From contig NZ_AMRL01000002.1 of assembly GCF_000299935.1 (NCBI RefSeq), positions 62,001 through 126,000 on the forward strand: a stretch of DNA of 64,000 bases, in the 5' to 3' direction. The stretch is from Oceanibaculum indicum P24. GTDB taxonomy: Bacteria; Pseudomonadota; Alphaproteobacteria; Oceanibaculales; Oceanibaculaceae. Below the pieces are notes generated by a model. The model worked only from the letters and a program-made list of their open reading frames with translations, searched no databases and was not told the DNA's origin. Position 1 is the first letter of the stretch; every line of letters begins with the position of its first letter. Both the position numbers and the translations under genes were made by a program. Of the stretch, positions 57,209 to 64,000 are shown piece by piece.

Positions 57209-60130
57209 CTATTCCGCCGCCTGGACCGTGGCGGATTTGCGGCGCTTCTCGCCGGCCTGTGCGGAGGCTGAGACCGAACCCGGCTCGGCCAGGGCAGTCA
57301 GCAGCTTCTCGCGGATCGCCGCCAGCTTGCTGGCATGCTCGACCTTCAGCCCGAACACATCCTTCACATAGAACACGTCGATGGCGGTCTCGCCATAGGT
57401 CGAGATCTTCGCCGAGGAGACCTGCAGGGAGAGCTGGTTCAGGGCCCGTGCGATGTCCGACAGCAGGCCCGGCCGGTCGCGGCCGTTCAGCTCGATCACC
57501 GTGTGCGTCGCGCTGGCCTTGTTGTCGATCAGCACGCGCGGCGGCACCTTGAACACACGGGTCCGGCTGGGCAGCGCGCCCGCCGCCTTCTCGCGCAGTG
57601 CCTGGCGCGTCTTCAACTCACCCGACATTGCCTTGTGGATCGCGGCCGACAGTCGCGCCAGCTTGGTCGGCTGGTCGAACGGACCGTCGGTCGCATCCTG
57701 TACCCAGAAGGTATCCAGCGCCATGCCGTCGGTCATGGTGAAGATGCGGGCATCGACGATGCTGGCGCCGGCCACCGCCATGGCGCCGGCCAGCCGGCTG
57801 AACAGGCCCGGATGGTCGGGCGTGCAGATGGTGACTTCGGTGACGCCGCGATGGGTATCGATGCGCGTGTCGATCAGCAGCGGTTGCTCGACGGTGGCTG
57901 CCTCGCGCATCAGCAGGGCGTGGCGCACCAGCGTCTCGGTATCGTGGCTGAGCCAGTAGGAGATCTGCCCCTTGGCGAGATGCGCCTTCACCTGTGCCTC
58001 CGGCCAGTCCGGCAATGCAGCGCGCAAGGCCGCCTTGGCCTGCTCGGCACGGCCGATATTCTGCTGGCCGCTGGCCAGCGCATCCTCGGACACCTCGCCG
58101 GACAGCACCTCGTCGGCACGGTAATAGAGGTTGCGCAGCAGGCCGGCCTTCCAGTTGTTCCAGATCGCCGGATTGGTCGCGCGCACATCGGCCACGGTCA
58201 GCACCAGCAGCAGGCGCAGCCGTTCCGGCGATTTGATGATCCCGCAGAAGTCCTGGATCGTCTTCGGATCGCCGATATCGCGCTTGAAGGCAAAGGCGGT
58301 GAACCAGAGGTGATTGCGCACCAGCCAGGCGACCGTCTCGGTTTCCTCGTCGCTGAGGCCGAGTCTCGGGCCGAGGCGATGCGCCACCTTCTCGCCCAGC
58401 AGCGAATGGTTGCCGCCGCGTCCCTTGGCGATGTCGTGCAGGAACATGCCGAGATAGAGCGCCCGGCGCGACAGCACCTTGTGGACGATCTCGCTGGCCA
58501 CCGGCGCGACCTGGGCCAGCTGGCCGGATTCGATCTGGTGCAGGATGCCCATGGCCCGGATCGTGTGCTCGTCGGTCGTATAGACGTGATACATGTCGAA
58601 CTGCATCTGCGCCACGACCCGGCCGAAATCCGGGATGAACCGGCCCAGCACGCCGGCCTCGTTCATCAGCCGCAGGATGCGCTCCGGGCCTTTGGGTGAG
58701 GTCAGGATGTCGAGGAAAAGACGGTTCGCCTCGGTATCGTTGCGCAGCGCCGCATCGACCCGCTTCAGATTCTGCGTGATCAGCAGCAGCGCATCCGGGT
58801 GAACGTCCAGATCGTGCTGCTGCGCGGTGTGGAACAGCCGGATGAAATTCACCGGATCGGTCTCGAACAGGTCGGCGCGCGGCACCGAGAGGCGCTCGCC
58901 ATCCAGCACGAACCCGTCATAGGTGCGCTTGCGGAACGGCAGGGACGGCAGGCGCAGCCGGGGGCGGCGCTGGATCTTCGCTTCGATGGCGGCGCAGACG
59001 ATGCGCGTCAGGTTGCCGACATCCTTGGCCACCACGAAATAGTGCTTCATGAAGCGCTCGACGGCGATGGTGCCGGCATGGTCGGTATAGCCTAGGCGGC
59101 GCGCCATTTCGGTCTGCACATCGAAGGTCAGCCGTTCCTCGGGCCGCCCGGTCAGATAGTGCAGGTGGCAGCGCAGCGTCCACAGGAAGTCCTGCGCCTT
59201 GGCGAACTTCCGGCGCTCGGCGGCGGTCAGCACCCCGGCTTCCACCAGCCCATCCACCGTTTCCGTATGATAGACGTACTTGCCGATCCAGTAGAGCGTG
59301 TGCAGGTCGCGCAACCCGCCCTTGCCTTCCTTGATGTTCGGCTCCAGCACATAGCGCGAGCCACCGACCTTTTCGTGCCGGGTCGTACGCTCGGCCAGCT
59401 TCGCCTCGACAAATTCCAGCACCGTGCTGTCGGCAAGCTCATCCCAGAAGCGCTGCTGCAGATCCTCATGCAGCGCCTCGTTGCCCCAGATGATGCGCGA
59501 TTCCAGCAGCGCGGTGCGGATCGTCACATCCTCGCGGGCCTGGCGCAGGCATTCATCCACCGACCGTGTGGCGTGGCCGACCTTCAGCCCCATGTCCCAC
59601 AGCATGTAGAGCATGTATTCGACGATCTGCTCACCGCGCGGCGTCTGCTTGTAGGGCAGCAGGAACAGCAGATCGACATCGGACTGCGGCGCCAGCTCGC
59701 CGCGCCCGTAGCCGCCGACCGAGACCACGGCCAGCTGCTCACCAACTGTCGGATTGGCCGAGGGATAGGCCGTGCCGGCGGCAAAATCGGCCAGCACCCG
59801 CACCAGCTCATCCGTCAGATAGGCAAGGCTGCGGACCGTCTTCTCACCAATGCGCTCGCCCGGCTTATGGCCAAGGAAGCGGCGCTCGACCTCATCCCGG
59901 CCGCTCGCCAGCGCGTCACGCAGGCGCGACAGCACGCCGTTGCGCAGCTCCTGCGGCTTCAGATCGTCGCGGGCCGCCAGCGCGGCCAGGTCGCGGCGCA
60001 GCTTCACCGGGTCGATGATCTGGCCGCGGTCGGCAATGCCGCCGCCGGACCGGCCGGTGGCCGCCTTGCCCTGGTTCTTGTCCGGCGCGGCCTTGCCAAG
60101 CGGCGCCTTGCTGAGAATGGAAGACAGCAT
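57209..60130 (-). CDS. glnD: bifunctional uridylyltransferase/uridylyl-removing enzyme
   Basis: Glutamine sensor that adds or removes UMP on PII proteins. The 973-aa protein has the nucleotidyltransferase motif GGYGRGELAPQSDVDLLFL near residue 138, a GlnD helical domain, and an HD phosphohydrolase (MFLHDIAKGRGGNHS near 563). Two C-terminal ACT domains follow (TICTPDHPGLFSRLAGAM near 765 and ELNGRDRPGLLSDIA near 875). All domains are intact. It is slightly longer than the enteric enzyme through its N-terminus. Confidence 0.97.
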   Translation of the reverse strand: MLSSILSKAPLGKAAPDKNQGKAATGRSGGGIADRGQIIDPVKLRRDLAALAARDDLKPQELRNGVLSRLRDALASGRDEVERRFLGHKPGERIGEKTVRSLAYLTDELVRVLADFAAGTAYPSANPTVGEQLAVVSVGGYGRGELAPQSDVDLLFLLPYKQTPRGEQIVEYMLYMLWDMGLKVGHATRSVDECLRQAREDVTIRTALLESRIIWGNEALHEDLQQRFWDELADSTVLEFVEAKLAERTTRHEKVGGSRYVLEPNIKEGKGGLRDLHTLYWIGKYVYHTETVDGLVEAGVLTAAERRKFAKAQDFLWTLRCHLHYLTGRPEERLTFDVQTEMARRLGYTDHAGTIAVERFMKHYFVVAKDVGNLTRIVCAAIEAKIQRRPRLRLPSLPFRKRTYDGFVLDGERLSVPRADLFETDPVNFIRLFHTAQQHDLDVHPDALLLITQNLKRVDAALRNDTEANRLFLDILTSPKGPERILRLMNEAGVLGRFIPDFGRVVAQMQFDMYHVYTTDEHTIRAMGILHQIESGQLAQVAPVASEIVHKVLSRRALYLGMFLHDIAKGRGGNHSLLGEKVAHRLGPRLGLSDEETETVAWLVRNHLWFTAFAFKRDIGDPKTIQDFCGIIKSPERLRLLLVLTVADVRATNPAIWNNWKAGLLRNLYYRADEVLSGEVSEDALASGQQNIGRAEQAKAALRAALPDWPEAQVKAHLAKGQISYWLSHDTETLVRHALLMREAATVEQPLLIDTRIDTHRGVTEVTICTPDHPGLFSRLAGAMAVAGASIVDARIFTMTDGMALDTFWVQDATDGPFDQPTKLARLSAAIHKAMSGELKTRQALREKAAGALPSRTRVFKVPPRVLIDNKASATHTVIELNGRDRPGLLSDIARALNQLSLQVSSAKISTYGETAIDVFYVKDVFGLKVEHASKLAAIREKLLTALAEPGSVSASAQAGEKRRKSATVQAAE

Positions 60131-60276
60131 CCTGTTGCTTTCAGCCGTTTCGGGAAGCCCGTTCCCTCGCTATAAGATAGCGCTAAAGCTAAGCGATTTA
60201 AGGCCCCCGCACCACGCCTATCCGGGATGACCCCCGGCCAAACCCTCAGGCCCATCCTTCAGGAAAGCGCCGCATC

Positions 60277-61473
60277 GTGAGCGACTATCCCCACAACAGC
60301 AGCGATATCGTCATCGTCGGCGGCGGCGTCATCGGCAGCGCCATCGCCTATTTCCTGACAAGCGACCCGGTGTTTTCCGGGCGCGTCACGGTGATCGAGC
60401 GCGACCCGACCTATGCCCGCGCTTCCACGCCGCTGTCAGCCGGCGGCATCCGCCAGCAATTCTCCACGCCGGAGAACATTGCCATCGGCCAGTTCGGGGC
60501 GGCTTTCCTGAAACAGGTGCCGGAGCTGCTGGAGGTCGAGGGCGACCGGCCCGACATCCATTTCGTCGAGGGCGGCTATTTGTTCCTGGCGAGCGAGACC
60601 GGCCGCCCGATCCTGGAGAGGAACCACGCCACGCAACGTGCCGAGGGCGTTAAAGGCACGGTGCTGCTGGAACCGGCGGAGCTGGCACGGCGCTTCCCCT
60701 GGCTCAGCCTGGAGGGCATCGCACTCGGCTGCCTTGGAGTGCGCGACGAGGGCTGGTTCGATCCCTTCACCCTGCTGCAGGCCTTCAAGCGAAAGGCGCG
60801 CTCGCTGGGGGCGGTCTATCTGAAGGACGAGGTGACCGGCATCGAGCGCGACGCCGGGCGGATTACCGCCGTCACCCTGCGCGAGGGCGGTCGTCTCGCC
60901 TGCGGAACGATGGTGAATGCCGCCGGCGCCCAGGCGGGCCGGGTGGCGGCGCTGGCCGGCATCGCCCTGCCTGTCGTGCCCAAGAAGCGCTTCGTCTATG
61001 TGTTCGACTGCCGTACGCCCATCGAGCCGCTGGCGCCGCTGACCATCGACCCGTCCGGGGTCTATTTCCGGCCGGAGGGCAAGGGCTTCATCGGCGGCGT
61101 CTCTCCGCCCGAGGACCGCGACCCCGATTCCGACGATCTGGAGGTCGAATACGATCTGTTCGAGGAGACGGTCTGGCCGTCGCTTGCCGAACGGGTACCC
61201 GCCTTCGAGGCGATCAAGCTGACCGGCGCCTGGGCCGGGCATTACGACTACAACATCGTCGATCAGAACGGCATCGTCGGACGCCATCCGGAGATCGCCA
61301 ACCTGGTTTTCGCCAACGGCTTCTCCGGCCACGGGCTGCAGCAAAGCCCGGCGGTCGGCCGCGCCGTTGCCGAGCTGATCCTGCAGGGCGGCTACCGCAG
61401 CATCGACCTGACCCGGTTCGGCTATGAGCGCTTCGCCCGCAACGAGCCGATTCTGGAACTAAACGTCGTCTGA
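60277..61473 (+). CDS. FAD-dependent oxidoreductase, FOXRED1-like (DAO family)
   Basis: Flavoprotein of the D-amino-acid oxidase/sarcosine-dimethylglycine dehydrogenase fold, 398 aa. The FAD motif IVGGGVIGSAIAYFL is at residues 13-27, followed by RASTPLSAGGIRQQFS. The C-terminal part (PKKRFVYVFDC, YFRPEGKGFIGGVSPPE, WAGHYDYNIVDQNGIVG, GFSGHGLQQSPAVGRAVAE) closely resembles human FOXRED1, a complex I assembly factor, as I recall it. The start is GTG at 60277. It is divergent from glnD across 146 bases. Substrate unknown; no complex I genes are in the window. Confidence 0.85.
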   Translation: MSDYPHNSSDIVIVGGGVIGSAIAYFLTSDPVFSGRVTVIERDPTYARASTPLSAGGIRQQFSTPENIAIGQFGAAFLKQVPELLEVEGDRPDIHFVEGGYLFLASETGRPILERNHATQRAEGVKGTVLLEPAELARRFPWLSLEGIALGCLGVRDEGWFDPFTLLQAFKRKARSLGAVYLKDEVTGIERDAGRITAVTLREGGRLACGTMVNAAGAQAGRVAALAGIALPVVPKKRFVYVFDCRTPIEPLAPLTIDPSGVYFRPEGKGFIGGVSPPEDRDPDSDDLEVEYDLFEETVWPSLAERVPAFEAIKLTGAWAGHYDYNIVDQNGIVGRHPEIANLVFANGFSGHGLQQSPAVGRAVAELILQGGYRSIDLTRFGYERFARNEPILELNVV

Positions 61474-61488
61474 GGCACTGATCCGCCG

Positions 61489-62892
61489 CTAGTTGATGAG
61501 CGGCTGGAAACTCTGCGGCGCCGGATCGATGACACGGCGCTGGCCATTATTGATCTCATAGATCGCAAGGCCGCGCTCGTTCAGCCCGTCGGGCTTGAGC
61601 CGGAAGATGCCGTTCACCCCGGCGAAGCCTTCCGGCGACGTCAGTGTTTCCAGGCTGAAATCCGGCTGGTCGCGGTCGCGCGACAGCAGCGCCATCAGCG
61701 CGGTGGCGTCATAGGCCAGCCCGGCCACCAGCGGCGGGCGGCTGCCGAAGGCCTGCTGATAGCGCTCCTCGAAGCTGGTCCGCACATCGGAGGCCGGGGC
61801 CGCATACCAGCCGCCGGCCAGCGTCGGCTCGCCGGCAATCGACGGGTCTTCCCACAGGGTGGTGCCCAGCATCCGCACCTTACGGTGATCGACATCGAAA
61901 TAGGCCAGCATCGGCGCCAGGCTGCGCAGCCGCTGGCCGGCATCCGGCAGCAGCACCGCCTGATAGGGCAGTTCTTCCACCGTTTCCATGCGCTCCAGCC
62001 GCGCCAGCGCACGCTTCGAGGCCTCGTCGTCGCGCCCGGCGAGCCTGGCCTTCTCTCCCGCCAGCGCGCGCTTGCGCTGGTCGTAATCGGCGAACTGCCG
62101 GGCAATCGCGGTGAAATCGCCGGTGCCGGGATTGTACAGGGTGGCGCGCACGATCGCCGCGCCGGCGCCCTGCGTGGTGTCCTGTAGCGCGCGCGTGACC
62201 GTCCGGCCATAGGGCGTGTCAGGGGCCAGCGCGGCAAAGCGCGTGATGCCCTGCGCCGTGGCGTAGCGCACCACCCGTGCCACCTGGTCGCGCGGCAGGA
62301 AACCCAGTACGAAGATGCCGCGGTCAGCGACCGCCTCGTCATTCGAGAAGCTGAGGACCGGCACGCCGGCCTGATGCGCATGCGGGGCGACCGCCGTCGT
62401 CGCCGCGGCGAACAGCGGCCCCAGAATGACTTCCGCGCCATCGGCCAGCGCCTGCTGCGCCACCGTGCCGGCCTCCATCGGATCGCCGCCCGTATCATAG
62501 GGGCGCAGCTGGAAATCGGCATCGGCCACATCGAAGAGGGCCAGCTGCGCCGCGTTCAGCAGTGACTGGCCGATGCGCGCCTCCGGGCCGCTCAGCGGCA
62601 GAAGGATGGCGACCTTGATCTTGTCGCCGGGCGCGCGGACCGGCGGCGGGATCAGCGACGGCGCGGCCGGAACGGTGGACAATGGCCCCTGGGTGGCGGT
62701 CTGCGGTACCGCCGGCGCAGAGGGGGCGGGCGTGGCAACGACCGGTCCGCTTTCAGTGCTGCCGCCTCCGCCCCGCGACCCGCCACAGCCGGCCAGCAGC
62801 GGCAGGGCCAGCGCGCAGACGAGAAGAATCGCCCGGCTGGTGACATGCTTTTGCGGCACGCCGCGACGCTTTAGCGTAGAAAGGCCAAACAC
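61489..62892 (-). CDS. LpoA-like lipoprotein (penicillin-binding protein activator)
   Basis: Outer-membrane lipoprotein of 467 aa with a type I periplasmic-binding fold. The signal peptide ends in a lipobox LLAGC with Cys36; a Gly/Ser/Pro/Ala linker leads to KIKVAILLPLSGPEARIGQSLLNAAQLALFD-type residues (shown in part as LLPLSGPEARIGQSL) and AEVILGPLFAAATTAV. This matches the C-terminal half of LpoA, which activates PBP1A, and branched-chain amino-acid binding proteins; the TPR half of LpoA is absent. The start is GTG 62892, 7 bases after GGAG; GTG 62859 is an alternative. It is divergent from rsmI. Confidence 0.85.
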   Translation of the reverse strand: MFGLSTLKRRGVPQKHVTSRAILLVCALALPLLAGCGGSRGGGGSTESGPVVATPAPSAPAVPQTATQGPLSTVPAAPSLIPPPVRAPGDKIKVAILLPLSGPEARIGQSLLNAAQLALFDVADADFQLRPYDTGGDPMEAGTVAQQALADGAEVILGPLFAAATTAVAPHAHQAGVPVLSFSNDEAVADRGIFVLGFLPRDQVARVVRYATAQGITRFAALAPDTPYGRTVTRALQDTTQGAGAAIVRATLYNPGTGDFTAIARQFADYDQRKRALAGEKARLAGRDDEASKRALARLERMETVEELPYQAVLLPDAGQRLRSLAPMLAYFDVDHRKVRMLGTTLWEDPSIAGEPTLAGGWYAAPASDVRTSFEERYQQAFGSRPPLVAGLAYDATALMALLSRDRDQPDFSLETLTSPEGFAGVNGIFRLKPDGLNERGLAIYEINNGQRRVIDPAPQSFQPLIN

Positions 62893-62922
62893 CTGTTTCT
62901 CCAAGCTGCCATCGGTAAACCC

Positions 62923-63825
62923 ATGTCGCGCTCCCAGACCGACCGTAAAATCACATCGGCCGCGTCGCTGACGCCGGCACTCTACATCGTCGCCACGCCG
63001 ATCGGAAACCTGGGCGATCTTACCATGCGTGCCCGCGACATTCTCGCCTCCGCCGATCTGGTGGCCTGCGAGGATACCAGGGTCACCGGCAAGCTGCTGT
63101 CCGCCTTCGGCCTGAAGCGTCCGCTTATCGCCTATAACGACCACAACGCCGATAAGGTTCGCCCGACCCTGCTGGACGCGGTGCGGCAGGGCAAGGCGGT
63201 GGCGCTGGTCAGCGATGCCGGCACGCCGCTTATCTCCGACCCCGGCTACAAGCTGGTGCGCGACGCGGCGGAAGCCGGGCTGGCTGTCACTGCGGCCCCC
63301 GGCCCCTCAGCGCTGCTGGCGGCGCTGGTGCTGGCCGGGCTGCCGACCGACCGTTTCCTGTTCGCCGGCTTCCTGCCGCCGAAATCCGGCGCCCGGCGCA
63401 CCGCGCTGGGCGAACTGGCCAGCGTGCCGGCAACGCTGGTGTTTTACGAATCCGGGCCGCGCCTCGCCGCCAGCCTCGCCGACATGGCTGCCGTGCTGGG
63501 CGACCGCCCCGGTGCTGTCGCCCGCGAACTGACCAAGCTGTTCGAGGAGGTGCGGCGCGACCCGCTCTCCGCGCTGGCCGCGCATTACGCCGAGGCCGGC
63601 CCGCCCAAGGGCGAGATCGTCATCGTGGTCGGCGCCCCGGCGGAGCAGGAAGCCAGCGCCGATACGCTGGATGCGGCCCTGCGCCGCGCCCTTGCCGGCA
63701 ACAGCACGCGCGATGCCGCCGCCCTGGTGGCCGGCGAGACTGGCCTGCCGCGCAAACAGGTCTATGCTCGCGCCCTCGAACTCGCCCAGGAGAGAGACGG
63801 GGAAAGTACCGGGGAGAAAGGATGA
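62923..63825 (+). CDS. rsmI: 16S rRNA (cytidine(1402)-2'-O)-methyltransferase
   Basis: Makes Cm1402 in the 16S rRNA decoding centre with SAM. The 300-aa tetrapyrrole-methylase-fold protein has [60 protein letters not shown] and [20 protein letters not shown] in standard order. The LpoA-like gene diverges from it, a widespread arrangement. Only 30 bases separate the two proposed starts. Its TGA overlaps the next ATG (ATGA). Confidence 0.95.
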   Translation: MSRSQTDRKITSAASLTPALYIVATPIGNLGDLTMRARDILASADLVACEDTRVTGKLLSAFGLKRPLIAYNDHNADKVRPTLLDAVRQGKAVALVSDAGTPLISDPGYKLVRDAAEAGLAVTAAPGPSALLAALVLAGLPTDRFLFAGFLPPKSGARRTALGELASVPATLVFYESGPRLAASLADMAAVLGDRPGAVARELTKLFEEVRRDPLSALAAHYAEAGPPKGEIVIVVGAPAEQEASADTLDAALRRALAGNSTRDAAALVAGETGLPRKQVYARALELAQERDGESTGEKG

Positions 63826-64000
63826 AGCCCCGCAGCCGGCAGGATCGCCAGCAGGCACGGCGCAGGGGTATCGCGGCGGAGACGCTCTGCCTCTGGCTGC
63901 TGCGGCTGAAGGGCTACCGCATCCTGGCGCGCGACCTGCGGACCCCGGTCGGCGAGATCGACATCGTCGCCCGGCGCGGCAATACGCTGGTCGCCGTCGA
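63822..64000 (+). CDS. yraN: YraN/UPF0102 family protein (5' part, runs off the window)
   Basis: Putative nuclease-fold protein; only the first 59 residues are present. The visible part has an Arg-rich start ([16 protein letters not shown]), [21 protein letters not shown] and the catalytic-type [11 protein letters not shown] of the PD-(D/E)XK superfamily. It starts at ATG 63822, overlapping the rsmI stop by four bases, behind GGGGAGAAAGG. The order LpoA-like/rsmI/yraN is widespread. No break is seen up to the window end. Confidence 0.88.
   Translation, partial: MKPRSRQDRQQARRRGIAAETLCLWLLRLKGYRILARDLRTPVGEIDIVARRGNTLVAV

Overview
The window is GC-rich, densely packed chromosomal DNA from an alphaproteobacterium, most like a member of the Rhodospirillales. 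The main reasons are the gene orders mdh-sucCD-sucA-odhB-lpd, fabA-fabB-fabI opposite irr, and rimP-nusA-ylxR-infB-rbfA-truB-rpsO-pnp next to trmB-metK-(XRE regulator)-lnt-corC-ybeY-phoH-miaB-olsA-olsB-fur. The presence of Irr, MucR and an NFU1-like NfuA agrees. It reads as core genome: I see no insertion sequence, prophage, CRISPR array, rRNA or tRNA. No gene-free stretch exceeds 300 bases.

Layout. 1-6.2 kb: transport genes (TAXI binding protein, MATE exporter, TrkH potassium channel, an SLC13 permease with cytoplasmic RCK_C domains), closed by a palindromic repeat. 6.4-16.8 kb (minus): a TCA-cycle operon encoding malate dehydrogenase, succinyl-CoA synthetase and the full 2-oxoglutarate dehydrogenase complex, with zapE upstream. 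16.9-20.4 kb: an SH3 protein, a 2-hydroxyacid dehydrogenase, a DMT transporter and a MoeB/ThiF enzyme. 20.4-23.0 kb (minus): fabA-fabB-fabI for unsaturated fatty acid synthesis. 23.3-26.6 kb (plus): the iron regulator Irr, then a rubrerythrin, a cysteine-rich Fe-S protein and a DUF3501 protein behind stacked palindromes. This is the least understood part of the window. 26.7-28.4 kb: cysK and a glycerophosphodiesterase.

28.5-48.8 kb is almost entirely minus strand and devoted to translation and RNA: pnp, rpsO, truB, rbfA, infB, ylxR, nusA, rimP, then trmB, metK, an XRE regulator, lnt, corC, ybeY, phoH, miaB, an ornithine-lipid pair and fur. Terminators after pnp, rpsO and trmB divide it into transcription units. 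48.9-64 kb: mucR, rimI-tsaB, a D-Ala-D-Ala dipeptidase, a polysaccharide deacetylase, a Bax-like glucosaminidase, nfuA, trpS, murJ, glnD, a FOXRED1-like flavoprotein, an LpoA-like lipoprotein, rsmI and the start of yraN.

Several themes tie genes together. Iron control (irr, fur) sits beside iron-rich proteins (rubrerythrin, the Fe-S protein, nfuA). Envelope building is represented by fab genes, ols genes, lnt, murJ, the LpoA-like lipoprotein and cell-wall hydrolases. The main unusual observations are: ylxR has no ATG, GTG or TTG able to start its conserved domain; the rubrerythrin leader carries two adjoining perfect 15-base palindromes; the XRE regulator has three alternating half-sites in its own promoter; and MucR and a polysaccharide deacetylase each lack an expected metal-binding histidine.
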